DNA of 64,000 nt from Nocardia carnea. Lineage in GTDB: Bacteria; Actinomycetota; Actinomycetes; Mycobacteriales; Mycobacteriaceae. Position numbers and translations under genes: made by a program. The notes under the pieces are model-generated. The model ran no database searches. It was given only the letters and a program-made list of their open reading frames with translations, and had not been told where the DNA came from. The stretch spans positions 1-64,000 of the forward strand of contig NZ_JARWOV010000231.1 in the NCBI RefSeq assembly GCF_029868855.1, given 5' to 3'. This document shows positions 26,024-34,444 of this stretch, one piece after another (position 1 is the first letter of the stretch; every line of letters begins with the position of its first letter).

Positions 26024-27577
26024 ATGTCATCGATGAGTTCAACCGCCGAAAAACTTGCCGACCTGCGTAAGAAGCTGGAGATCGCGCAGGAGCCGGCCGG
26101 CGAGGCGGGGGCCGCCAAACGAGCGCGTAAGGGCATACCGTCCGCCCGCGACCGGATAGAGATGCTGCTGGATCCGGGTACCTTCGTCGAAATCGGTGCT
26201 CTCGTACGCAATCCCACCGATCCCGACGCCCTCTACGGGGACGGTGTGGTCACCGGACGTGGCCTGGTGGACGGCCGGCCGGTCGCCGTGTTCTCCCATG
26301 ACCAGACCGTGTACGGCGGCACCATCGGGGAAATGTTCGGCCGCAAGGTCGCCGCGATCATGGATCTGGCGGGGAAGATGGGCTGCCCGCTGATCGGTAT
26401 CAACGATTCCGGCGGCGCGCGGGTGCAGGAGGCCGTCACCTCGCTGCGCTGGTACGGCGAATTGGCGACCATGATGGAACCGCTGTCGGGTGCGGTGCCG
26501 ATGGTTTCGCTCATCCTGGGCAACTGTGCCGCCGGCGCGGTGTACCAGCCGATCTGCACCGATGTCGTGGTCGCCACCGAGAGTGCGCATATGTTCGTCA
26601 CCGGGCCCAAGATCCTCGAGGACGCCATCGGCGAGAAGGTGGACATGGAGGAGCTGGGCGGGGCCTACAACCAGGCCGCCTACGGCAATATCCACCATAT
26701 CGCCAAGGACGAGGCGGCGGCGTTCGCCTGGGTCCGCAACTATCTGAGCTACCTGCCGTCGAGCTTCTCCGAACTACCGCCGGTCGTGAACCCCGGCCTG
26801 GAACCGGCGGTCACCGAATCCGATCTGGCGCTGAACACGCTGGTCCCCGACTCGGACAACGCTGTCTACGATATGCACGAAGTGTTGTTGCGGATCTTCG
26901 ACGACGGCGAGTTCCACGAGATCGGTGCGGCCGCCACCACGAACCTGATCACCGGATTCGCCCGTGTCGACGGCCGGCCGGTGGGTGTGGTCGCCAATCA
27001 GCCGACCGTGCTGGCGGGCGCGCTCGACGCCAAGGCCGGTGACAAGGCAGCGCATTTCATCCACATCTGCAATGCCTTCGAGATCCCGCTGGTACTGGTG
27101 GTCGACACACCCGGATTCCTGCCCGGGGTGGAACAGGAGAAGCAGGGCGTCATCAAACGCGGCGGCCGATTCCTGTTCGCCTACGTGGAGGCCACGGTCC
27201 CCAAGGTGACGGTGGTGGTGCGCAAGGCCTACGGCGGCGGATGGGCCGTCATGGGGGCCAAGGCGCTCGGCTGCGATGTGTATCTGGCCTGGCCCACTGC
27301 GCGGATCGCGGTCATGGGCGCGGAAAGCGCTGTGGGCCTGACCCAGCGCAAGATCCTCGACGCCACCCCGGAGGATCAGCGTGCCGGGCTCCGGCAGCAG
27401 ATGATCGACTTCTACAACGCCACCGTCGCGACCCCGTGGATCGCGGCCGAACGCGGCTATATAGACGCCGTGATCGAGCCGTCGGCCACCCGGCTGGAGC
27501 TCCGCCGGGCGCTGCACCTGCTGCGCGACAAGAAGGTCATCCGCTACCCGCGAAAGCATCATCTGCTGCCCCTGTGA
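26024..27577 (+). CDS. Acyl-CoA carboxylase carboxyltransferase (beta) subunit, AccD/PccB family
   Basis: 517 residues, normal length. The N-terminal half has [12 protein letters not shown], the oxyanion-forming carboxybiotin site, and the C-terminal half has [26 protein letters not shown] and [12 protein letters not shown], typical of propionyl/acetyl-CoA carboxylases. It transfers CO2 from biotin to an acyl-CoA and needs an alpha subunit encoded elsewhere. Mycolic-acid actinomycetes have several such subunits for malonyl-CoA, methylmalonyl-CoA and long-chain acyl-CoA; which one this is cannot be told by eye. No clear ribosome site stands before the ATG at 26024; a second ATG at 26033 is possible. 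Confidence 0.92.
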   Translation: MSSMSSTAEKLADLRKKLEIAQEPAGEAGAAKRARKGIPSARDRIEMLLDPGTFVEIGALVRNPTDPDALYGDGVVTGRGLVDGRPVAVFSHDQTVYGGTIGEMFGRKVAAIMDLAGKMGCPLIGINDSGGARVQEAVTSLRWYGELATMMEPLSGAVPMVSLILGNCAAGAVYQPICTDVVVATESAHMFVTGPKILEDAIGEKVDMEELGGAYNQAAYGNIHHIAKDEAAAFAWVRNYLSYLPSSFSELPPVVNPGLEPAVTESDLALNTLVPDSDNAVYDMHEVLLRIFDDGEFHEIGAAATTNLITGFARVDGRPVGVVANQPTVLAGALDAKAGDKAAHFIHICNAFEIPLVLVVDTPGFLPGVEQEKQGVIKRGGRFLFAYVEATVPKVTVVVRKAYGGGWAVMGAKALGCDVYLAWPTARIAVMGAESAVGLTQRKILDATPEDQRAGLRQQMIDFYNATVATPWIAAERGYIDAVIEPSATRLELRRALHLLRDKKVIRYPRKHHLLPL

Positions 27578-27756
27578 TTCCGCGCCGGTCGCCGCGGGAG
27601 GATCCCGGTTTCGGCGGGTGATCTCCGCGGCCGCCTTCCCTGCGCCTGGTGACAGTAATCGAGCCGGCGGTCCGGGATCGGTGCTCGCCGCTTTTCGCCT
27701 GCGGCGCCGATCCATTCGGCGCGGCACCACCGGGCCCGGACCGCCGTCGAGCGTCT

Positions 27757-28830
27757 CTAGCGGAGCTCGGCGGCCGACGAGCGTTCGGCGGCGCGCAGAG
27801 GTGCGCCGACGTGGTGCAGATGCCGGAGCGCCTCCCGGTACGAGGCGATCAGCCCGGTCTCGTGGTACGGCACACCGATTTCGGCGCAATAGTCGCGGAC
27901 GATCACCTGGGCGCGCCGCAGATTGGGGGTCGGCATGCTCGGGAACAGGTGGTGTTCGATCTGATAGTTGAGCCCGCCCAGGGCGATATCGGTCAGCGCT
28001 CCACCCCGGACGTTGCGGGAGGTCAGCACCTGGCGGCGCAGGTAATCGGGGCGGTCGTCGCCGGTCAGGGTCGGCATACCCTTGTGGTTCGGCGCGAAGG
28101 TGCAGCCCATGTACACGCCGAACAGCGCTTGGTGGACGGCGAAGAACGCGAGGGCTTTATCGGCGGGCAGCACGGCGAACAGCGCACCCAGATAGACAGC
28201 GAAATGGGCGAACAGCAGTCCGCCCTCGAGCACACGGTTCTTGATCGACCGATTCCGTAGCGCACGCACGCCCGCCACATGCAGGTTCAAGCCCTCCAGC
28301 AGGAGCAGCGGGAAGAACAGGAACGCCTGCGCCCGACCGATGAGCCGGGCGGGCCCGCGGCTGTTGCGGGCCTGCTGCTGCGACCACACGAGAATGTCGG
28401 GTGCGACATCGGGATCGAGTTCCTCATGATTCGGATTCGCGTGATGGCGGGTGTGCTTGTCCTGCCACCAGCCGTAGCCCAGGCCGATACCGGCATTGCC
28501 GGCGATTCGGCCCACGATCTCGGTCGGCCGTCGCAACCGGAAAACCTGACGGTGCGCGACATCGTGCATGACGAGCGCGACCTGGGCGAAGGTGACGGCC
28601 ATGACCGCCGCGATCAGCAGCGTCCACCACGAATCGCCGACGAGGACGAACGCCACCCAGCCGGCCACGAACGCGAACCCGACCAGACCGAGCCGGGCGG
28701 CGTAGTAACCGGGGCGCCGTTCCATCAGTCCGGCGGCGGAGATCCGGCGCAGCAGACGGGCGTAATCGCCGTCGGCGCCGCGCCGCGCCGATCGGGGAGC
28801 CGGCTCTTGAACCAAGGCAGGTGTCGTCAT
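27757..28830 (-). CDS. Membrane fatty-acid desaturase, delta-6/linoleoyl-CoA desaturase-like
   Basis: 357 residues with four hydrophobic segments. The three His boxes that bind the di-iron centre are HDVAH (89-93), HTRHH (126-130) and QIEHH near 300, and the last with Gln is typical of front-end and delta-6-type desaturases. It would insert a double bond into an acyl chain using oxygen and a ferredoxin- or flavoprotein-supplied electron pair. No cytochrome b5 domain is fused. A long frame upstream of 28830 is open but not coding. The promoter lies in the 236 bases before the next gene. Convergent with the carboxyltransferase. Confidence 0.93.
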   Translation of the reverse strand: MTTPALVQEPAPRSARRGADGDYARLLRRISAAGLMERRPGYYAARLGLVGFAFVAGWVAFVLVGDSWWTLLIAAVMAVTFAQVALVMHDVAHRQVFRLRRPTEIVGRIAGNAGIGLGYGWWQDKHTRHHANPNHEELDPDVAPDILVWSQQQARNSRGPARLIGRAQAFLFFPLLLLEGLNLHVAGVRALRNRSIKNRVLEGGLLFAHFAVYLGALFAVLPADKALAFFAVHQALFGVYMGCTFAPNHKGMPTLTGDDRPDYLRRQVLTSRNVRGGALTDIALGGLNYQIEHHLFPSMPTPNLRRAQVIVRDYCAEIGVPYHETGLIASYREALRHLHHVGAPLRAAERSSAAELR

Positions 28831-29066
28831 AGATCTTCCTGAGAGTCGGGGTGGGAACCCACCTCCGCCCGTTTCTGTGACGAACAACCGCTGGCGATCG
28901 GGGTCCGTATCCAGTGGGTACTGCTCGGTGCGTCGGGGCGGGTGACGAATTCGATACCCCGAACCTATCGGCCGGATTCTCGTTGCGGGTAATCCTGCGG
29001 TATCGCACGGGAGTAGCACTGCGGTGTGAGAGGCCGCCCACCACGGATCCCGGAACGGCCGCCGGG

Positions 29067-30302
29067 TCAGGCCGCCGTTGCGATCTCCACCACCCGGGCC
29101 CATGCCGGTGGCCGGTCCGGAATGTAGTCGAGGTCGTGTTCCTGCCATCCCGGGTCCCGGCGGAACAGCCCGACCACCGTCCGGCACCCCGGCCGGTCGC
29201 TCGGCCAGGGGGTCTGGCCGTCGGTCAGCACCACCAGCACATCGGGGCGCGGCCGGGCGCGCAGCGCCTTGGCGAAACCCGTGCGCAGATCCGTACCACC
29301 ACCGCCCACCAGCGGTATCCCCTCGGCACGGCACAGTGGGTGCGCGACCCGTGCCGCCGCATCGCAGGAGAGCACGGTGACCAGATCCCGGCGCCCGCCG
29401 ACGGCGCGGGCGATGGCGGCCACCTCGAGCAGCGCGCTGCCCAGTTCCGCGTCGCTGACCGACCCCGATGTATCGATGATCACGCTGACCCGGGGTGGTG
29501 TGCGCCGCAGACTCGGCAGCACCACCCCGGGCAACCCGGCCGAGCGCCGCGCCGGTCTGCCGTACGTGTAGTCCTCGCCGAGACCGGGAGCCGAGGCAGC
29601 CGAACGAAGTGCCGCGCCCAGCAGGTCCCGCCACGGTTGCGGCGGATGCAACGCCTCGTCCGCCCAGCGGCGCCACGCCTTGGACGCGTTGCCCGGACGG
29701 CCGGCGATACCCTGGGCGACGCGGAACCGGACCGCTTCGCGTTCCTGTTCGCTGAGGCCGTCCGCGCCGTCGGGTCCCAGCTCCCATTCGCGGTCCGCTC
29801 CGTCGGCGCCGCTACCGCAGTCCAGCCAGGCCAGTTCCTGGGTGAGCGGCCCGAGGCGGAATTGGCGCAGGTAGTCCTCCATGAGTGCACCGCGGGACAG
29901 ACCCAGCGTCGCCGGCAGTACCGCTCCCGCGGGCCGGACCAACCCGTCGCCGAACGCGTCGTCGTTGATCTCGGCGTCCGCGGCGATATTCATCCGCAAA
30001 CGTTCCGCCGGACCCGTGAGCTCGTGGGCGCGGGCGAACCGGTCGCTACGACGGTGGTGGTCGCGCAGCAGATGGGAGACCTCGTGCACGAGTACGGAGG
30101 CCAGTTCCTCCACGGGCGTGCAGTCCACGAAAGCGGGCGAAACGTAGCAGCGCCAGTACCGGTCCACCCCCATCGTCGGGGCATCCCGCGACTCCACGAT
30201 ATGCAGCGCATACAGGGCGGTCGCCAGATAGGGCCGGGCGCGGGCGGCCTGCAGGCGGGCGGTGAACAGTTTGCCGAAATCGAGCGCCGACGAGCCGGTC
30301 AT
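29067..30302 (-). CDS. Putative metallopeptidase with C-terminal vWA-like domain (DUF2201 type)
   Basis: 411 residues. The N-terminal half has VHEVSHLLRDHHR, an HExxH zinc site with His73, Glu74 and His77, in the arrangement of DUF2201-type proteins, where the domain is a predicted peptidase. The C-terminal 130 residues have VSVIIDTSGSVSD, a metal-dependent adhesion site (MIDAS) Asp-x-Ser-x-Ser, followed by GGGGTDL and VVLTDGQTPWP, the other MIDAS loops. vWA proteins bind partners through a divalent cation. The gene overlaps the MoxR ATPase stop by four bases (ATGA), so it is translated with it. The pair resembles ATPase-plus-vWA chaperone systems that insert metals or remodel complexes. Confidence 0.85.
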   Translation of the reverse strand: MTGSSALDFGKLFTARLQAARARPYLATALYALHIVESRDAPTMGVDRYWRCYVSPAFVDCTPVEELASVLVHEVSHLLRDHHRRSDRFARAHELTGPAERLRMNIAADAEINDDAFGDGLVRPAGAVLPATLGLSRGALMEDYLRQFRLGPLTQELAWLDCGSGADGADREWELGPDGADGLSEQEREAVRFRVAQGIAGRPGNASKAWRRWADEALHPPQPWRDLLGAALRSAASAPGLGEDYTYGRPARRSAGLPGVVLPSLRRTPPRVSVIIDTSGSVSDAELGSALLEVAAIARAVGGRRDLVTVLSCDAAARVAHPLCRAEGIPLVGGGGTDLRTGFAKALRARPRPDVLVVLTDGQTPWPSDRPGCRTVVGLFRRDPGWQEHDLDYIPDRPPAWARVVEIATAA

Positions 30303-31543
30303 CGGCTCACCTTCACGGCGACCCGGGCGGCGGCATGATCGGCGCCCTGGGATACCGCCACCATTGCGGCGAGTTCTTCGATCGCCGGCGGCACCACCCA
30401 ATCGTCCCGGCGCAAGGTGGCCAGAGTGGTCGCCGGAACGACCACCAGATCCGGCGCACCCGTTTCCACCGCCCGCACCAGCAATGCCCAGGCCGCATCC
30501 CAGCGGGCCTCCGACGGCAGCCGGCGGACGGCCGCCACTACTGCGTCGAGCACGGCCTGACGCAGATCACCGCGGTCCGGTAGCTCGGCGGCGGCCGGAT
30601 CGGCGAGCAGCGCCTCGGGATCCGGGAGGTCCATCCGGTCCATACTCGCCAGCAGTTCGAAACCCGGTCCGTCCCCGACCGTGCCCCGCACCAACAGGGA
30701 GAGCACATCTTTCGACGACCCGGCCGCGGTCGCGAAAGCGATCAGCCGCAGTGTCATATCCCAGCTCCGCGGTGAGGGCCAGGCACCACCGCGGCGGGTC
30801 TCACTGCTCGGCAGCTGATGGACGAGCGCGGGACGGGCCGCGAGTAACCCGCATACGGCGCGCCGAGCGAAAGCCACTGCCTCCGCGAACTTTTCCGGTG
30901 CCAGCCGGGGAAGTGTCGCACGCGGCCAGGTTCCGCCGAGACCACGTACGACCACATCGTGGTCGTGGGCCCACTGCAGGTGCACGAACCGGTTGGCCAG
31001 CGGTGGGCTCAGCTCCCAGCCGTCGGCGGCCGAGGACCGCGGGTTGGCGGCGGCCACGATACGGACTCCGGGTGGTAATTGCAGTGCGCCGATGCGACGT
31101 TCCAGCACCAGGCGCAGCAAGGCGGCCTGTACTGCGGGTGGCGCCGTCGACAGTTCGTCCAGGAACAGCAGCCCGCGACCGGATCGCACGAGCCGGACCG
31201 CCCAGTCGGGCGGCGCCATCGGCACACCGTGTTCGGCCGGATCGTCGCCGATGATGGGCAGACCCGAGAAATCCGACGGTTCGTGCACGCTCGCGATCAC
31301 CGTGGTCAGCGGGAGGTCCAGCGATTCGGCGAGCTGGGTGAGGGCAGCGGTTTTGCCGATTCCCGGCTCACCCCAGAGCAACACCGGCAGGTCGGCGGCC
31401 ACGGCCAGGGTCAGTGCCTCCAATTGGTTGTCGGGGCGGGGTTCGGTGGTGACGTCGCCGAGCATGGCCAGCAGTTCGCCGGCGATATCGAGTTCGGCAG
31501 GGCGGGTGCGGTCCGAGATCGGCGCGCGAAGAAATGCAGTCAT
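30299..31543 (-). CDS. MoxR-type AAA+ ATPase
   Basis: 414 residues. GEPGIGKT at 58-65 is Walker A and LLFLDELSTAPP is Walker B; AAANPRSSAADGWE is sensor 1. This is a MoxR-class AAA+ ATPase, which forms hexamers and works with a vWA protein as a chaperone. The C-terminal 150 residues form the lid domain. AAGGTGA lies before the ATG at 31543. The metallopeptidase/vWA gene overlaps its end. The gene of unknown function lies 70 bases upstream in the same direction, so three genes probably form one unit. Confidence 0.9.
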   Translation of the reverse strand: MTAFLRAPISDRTRPAELDIAGELLAMLGDVTTEPRPDNQLEALTLAVAADLPVLLWGEPGIGKTAALTQLAESLDLPLTTVIASVHEPSDFSGLPIIGDDPAEHGVPMAPPDWAVRLVRSGRGLLFLDELSTAPPAVQAALLRLVLERRIGALQLPPGVRIVAAANPRSSAADGWELSPPLANRFVHLQWAHDHDVVVRGLGGTWPRATLPRLAPEKFAEAVAFARRAVCGLLAARPALVHQLPSSETRRGGAWPSPRSWDMTLRLIAFATAAGSSKDVLSLLVRGTVGDGPGFELLASMDRMDLPDPEALLADPAAAELPDRGDLRQAVLDAVVAAVRRLPSEARWDAAWALLVRAVETGAPDLVVVPATTLATLRRDDWVVPPAIEELAAMVAVSQGADHAAARVAVKVSR

Positions 31544-31612
31544 CTATGAATCACCTTGTGTTTCGGTCGAAGTGAATGACGTCGAGGATGTGCTGAACCG
31601 AATACGGCCGGC

Positions 31613-33004
31613 TCAGCGCATGTTTGCGTTACGCGGGTGCGAGCGGCGATCGCTGGGCCGGGAGTCGCGCCGGCTACGTGGCGGCCCGTAGCCGGTAAGC
31701 CCGGCCCGGAACAATCCGTAGGTGATCCGCCGTTGCGCGGACGCCGCCAACGCGTCCCGCAGCGGCCCGTCGCGCAATACCGCACCGGGGCCGAGCAGGC
31801 CCTCGACAACGGCCAGCGCACCCGCGGTATCGCCGTGATCCAGACGCTCCCGGACACCGGCGAGACAGTCCGGGTGGCGGTGGGCCCGATCGATGGCCCG
31901 CAGGCACGGCAGCGGAGTACCGGTCAGGGCGACCAGCAGTTCCTCCCGCCGGATCTCCGCCGGATCGTGATCGAGCGCGGCCAGCACCCCGTCGACCAGC
32001 CCGATCCGGTGCTGTTCACCCCGGCACTCCACCAGGAACGGCCGGTCGCCCGGCTCCTGATCACGGCGCGATTCGGCCGGTGACCACTCCGGTACCAGTG
32101 CGGAGGCCACCAGCGGATGCAGCCGGTCGGCCGTTATCGCCCCGGCCCGGAGCAACTGCAGATCGGGCAGCGTCCAGGTCGCCGCATCGGGCAGCACCGG
32201 CAGCGCGGACACCCCACTACGCGGATAGGACTCCGCGTTCCGCAGCGCGGGCGGTCCGTTGCCGTCCGCGGACAGCTCCACGACCCGTTGGCGCCGCGTC
32301 CCGAACCGAATCCGCAGCGGCCCGTCCGACCGGCCTTCGGCACGCAGCAGTATCGCTGCCTCGGCTGCCCATCTGTCCACGGCGCAACCCGCGGGAGCCC
32401 GGTCGGTCAGTCCGGGATCGACGGAACACGGACCTTCGAGCCGGCGTGCCCCGGAACGGATTCCGAACTCATGGACCCTGCTCGCATCCCACAGATGGCG
32501 GTGGAGGTCGAGCCGGAAACGACGGTCGGGCCGTGGATGCGGATGCGGATGCGGGCCGGAGCCGGACCCGTCCCACAGTGCGAGGCCGATCCGTTGACCG
32601 GCATCCGCCCATGCCGGAGCGGTCCGGGCCACGAGATGCACCGAATTTATTTCGCCACAAGGGCTTCGGGAATCCGGCAGATCGTATCGAGCCAGCAGAA
32701 CGGTCGTACCCGGCCGGAGTAAACCGTCCGGCGCGACCCGGGGCAGATGCCAGCGCAACAGGTCGGGAGCCAGCCGGCGCAGATCCGCACGCACACAGTC
32801 CGTGACGGCACGGCCGTGTCTACGGGCCAGCGCCCGCACATCGATATCGACATCGAAACCCGCTGCGGCACATGCCCCCGCCCAGTCTCCGGCGTTTCGC
32901 CGGGCGGTCGCGGTCTCGATCATGGAGGGCGGCACGGCGAACTCACGCACGCGCAGCCAGAAGGAAAGGCGGGAATCGTTCCCCATCGTGTCCGGAGTGC
33001 GCAT
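31613..33004 (-). CDS. Uncharacterised protein of the MoxR/vWA triad
   Basis: 463 residues that I do not recognise. It is Arg- and Pro-rich, with no membrane segment and no signal peptide. There is a His/Pro cluster (GPHPHPHPRPD) near the middle. The middle part alternates strands and helices, and the last third is helical (DHDPAEIRREELLVALTG). The ending is very basic, with many Arg. Start candidates are GTG at 33010 and ATG at 33004; the latter has AGGTG seven bases upstream and is used here. It lies just before the MoxR gene and is a probable substrate or adaptor of the ATPase/vWA pair, by position only. Confidence 0.65.
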   Translation of the reverse strand: MRTPDTMGNDSRLSFWLRVREFAVPPSMIETATARRNAGDWAGACAAAGFDVDIDVRALARRHGRAVTDCVRADLRRLAPDLLRWHLPRVAPDGLLRPGTTVLLARYDLPDSRSPCGEINSVHLVARTAPAWADAGQRIGLALWDGSGSGPHPHPHPRPDRRFRLDLHRHLWDASRVHEFGIRSGARRLEGPCSVDPGLTDRAPAGCAVDRWAAEAAILLRAEGRSDGPLRIRFGTRRQRVVELSADGNGPPALRNAESYPRSGVSALPVLPDAATWTLPDLQLLRAGAITADRLHPLVASALVPEWSPAESRRDQEPGDRPFLVECRGEQHRIGLVDGVLAALDHDPAEIRREELLVALTGTPLPCLRAIDRAHRHPDCLAGVRERLDHGDTAGALAVVEGLLGPGAVLRDGPLRDALAASAQRRITYGLFRAGLTGYGPPRSRRDSRPSDRRSHPRNANMR

Positions 33005-33388
33005 CAGCACTCACCTGGCACGAAAGGGACCCCCAATCTTTGCTCGGAACGAGTCATCACGGAATTGATCATAACGTTCGGGGCCGGACCCGGCCATCCA
33101 TACCCTGATCCGGCGCTCGGACAGGGACGGACCGCAATGTCCGTCGAAGCGGGCGGACTGCGCACCGGCGGATCCCCTCCGCCGTTCGAGCCGCCCCCGG
33201 GAGGCGGGCCATTGTGACAGCCGCCCATACCGTCCGGCCGTATACCAGGAGGGTGCCGGCGCCCCCGGCACGACCGGACTCGACAACTCGACGCAGCTCG
33301 AGCTCGAAATCGAGCGGCGGCCAAACGGCCCTACAAGGGCATCGGGGACGCTGTGCAGCGCCCGTATCGAGCAGGATGAAATCAAACC
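33005..33388. other. 384-base non-coding gap with one possible 26-residue peptide
   Basis: The gap between the triad gene and the metal cluster has no convincing large frame. An ATG at 33137 behind AGGGAC opens a 26-codon frame ending at 33217, whose product has a PPPFEPPPGGG tail; it may be a small peptide or a remnant of a longer gene. The last part (33230-33388) leads to the promoter with the metal-type operator. Confidence 0.4.
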
Positions 33389-33417
33389 TTGCATATACCC
33401 CCCGGGGGTATTAATGT
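33389..33417 (+). promoter_or_regulatory. Promoter with CsoR-like operator in the -35/-10 spacer
   Basis: ATACCCCCCGGGGGTAT (33395-33411) has two perfect 8-bp arms around one C. It fits the CsoR pattern of GC-rich arms with TACCC and GGGTA. TTGCAT at 33389-33394 and TAATGT at 33412-33417 lie exactly on either side, giving a 17-base spacer made up wholly of the operator. A related site precedes the MFS gene at 34445. Confidence 0.7.
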
Positions 33418-33457
33418 TCCCGGTGTCGAACAGAGATAGAGCCCCAGGAGGCCCGCG

Positions 33458-34360
33458 ATGAACGCCACAGCCCACGCCGATCACACCGCCCACGCACACC
33501 ACACCACTGACACCCACAGCGACCACAACATCCACCACACCTCGGACGCCCACCGCATCCATGCACACCACGCATCGGAAACCTCGGGCGGGCACACACA
33601 CCACGCACCGGACGCCCACGCCACACACACCGCCACACCCCCTGGTGGGTTGCAGATCACCGAAGCGGGTTACACCCTCGCGCTGGAAACCCCGATCGTC
33701 GACGCCGGTGCGATAGATCTCCGGTTCCGGATCCTCGGCCCGGACGGCGGGGTGGTCACCGGCTTCACCCCCATCCACGAGCGCGAACTACATCTGATCG
33801 TGGCACGCCGTGAACTGACGGGCTTCCAGCATGTGCACCCGGTCCGCGACGAGCACGGCACCTGGTCGATTCGCCTCGACGTGACCGAGCCCGGCGCCTA
33901 CCGCGTCTTCACCGATATCGCACCGCGGGAACTCGGACGCACCCTCACCCTCGGTGCCGACCTCGCCGTCGCGGGGCACTACGACCCCCGCCCCACCCCC
34001 GCCACGGAACGGACTGTCACGGTCGACGGCTACAACGTCACCGTCGAGGGCGATCCAGCCCCCGGAGTGGGCCGCATACTGACGTTCACCGTCGACAAAG
34101 ACGGGGCACCGGTCACCGATCTGGACCCCTACCTCGGCGCGTACGGACACCTGGTGGTACTGCGCGCCGGCGACCTCGCCTACGTCCACGTCCACCCCAG
34201 CGGCGAGCCCGGGGACGGAATCACACCGGCCGGACCCGGAATCGATTTCCATACCGTCGTACCCGGACCGGGAATCTACCGGTTGTTCCTCGATTTCCAG
34301 CACCAGGGGATCGTGCGGACCGCGGCGTTCACCCTGAACGCACCACTCGCCGGCCACTGA
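33458..34360 (+). CDS. His-rich protein with two HVHP metal-binding repeats
   Basis: 300 residues. The first 58 residues contain 18 His, mostly in HxH and HH pairs, a probable metal-buffering tail. From about 65 the protein has two beta-rich repeats that each carry an HVHP motif (FQHVHPVRDEHG and YVHVHPSGEPGD). The repeats resemble a family found beside copper exporters and CopZ genes in actinomycetes, where the HVHP sites are thought to bind Cu. No signal peptide or membrane segment is visible, so it seems cytoplasmic, unlike many relatives. A CsoR-like operator in its promoter supports metal-induced expression. A CCAGGAGG site lies before the ATG. Confidence 0.8.
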   Translation: MNATAHADHTAHAHHTTDTHSDHNIHHTSDAHRIHAHHASETSGGHTHHAPDAHATHTATPPGGLQITEAGYTLALETPIVDAGAIDLRFRILGPDGGVVTGFTPIHERELHLIVARRELTGFQHVHPVRDEHGTWSIRLDVTEPGAYRVFTDIAPRELGRTLTLGADLAVAGHYDPRPTPATERTVTVDGYNVTVEGDPAPGVGRILTFTVDKDGAPVTDLDPYLGAYGHLVVLRAGDLAYVHVHPSGEPGDGITPAGPGIDFHTVVPGPGIYRLFLDFQHQGIVRTAAFTLNAPLAGH

Positions 34361-34410
34361 CCCGAAACACCCGGTGATCGCCGGAGAGATCGGCCTACAA
34401 CTCTCTCTCA

Positions 34411-34430
34411 ATACCCTACCGGGGTATAGT
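34411..34430 (+). promoter_or_regulatory. CsoR-like operator overlapping a -10 box
   Basis: ATACCCTACCGGGGTAT (34411-34427) has arms matching at six of eight positions and shares the ATACCC/GGGTAT ends with the site at 33395. TATAGT at 34425-34430 is a good -10 and overlaps the right arm, so a bound repressor would block transcription of the MFS gene that starts at 34445. Confidence 0.65.
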
Positions 34431-34444
34431 AACTAGGAACAGTC

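Noticed and set aside
28831..29787. Upstream extension of the desaturase frame
   Set aside because: The extra 319 codons are antisense to the metallopeptidase/vWA gene and are Arg/Gly-rich; the desaturase starts naturally at 28830.
33480..33640. Short repeated CAC/CAT-rich units that look like a tandem repeat or CRISPR-like array
   Set aside because: The period is that of His codons in the His-rich protein; there are no equal repeats with unique spacers.
33011..33778. Minus-strand frame of 255 codons across the metal-cluster promoter
   Set aside because: It is the antisense of the His-rich gene, giving Val/Cys/Gly repeats, and covers a clear promoter.
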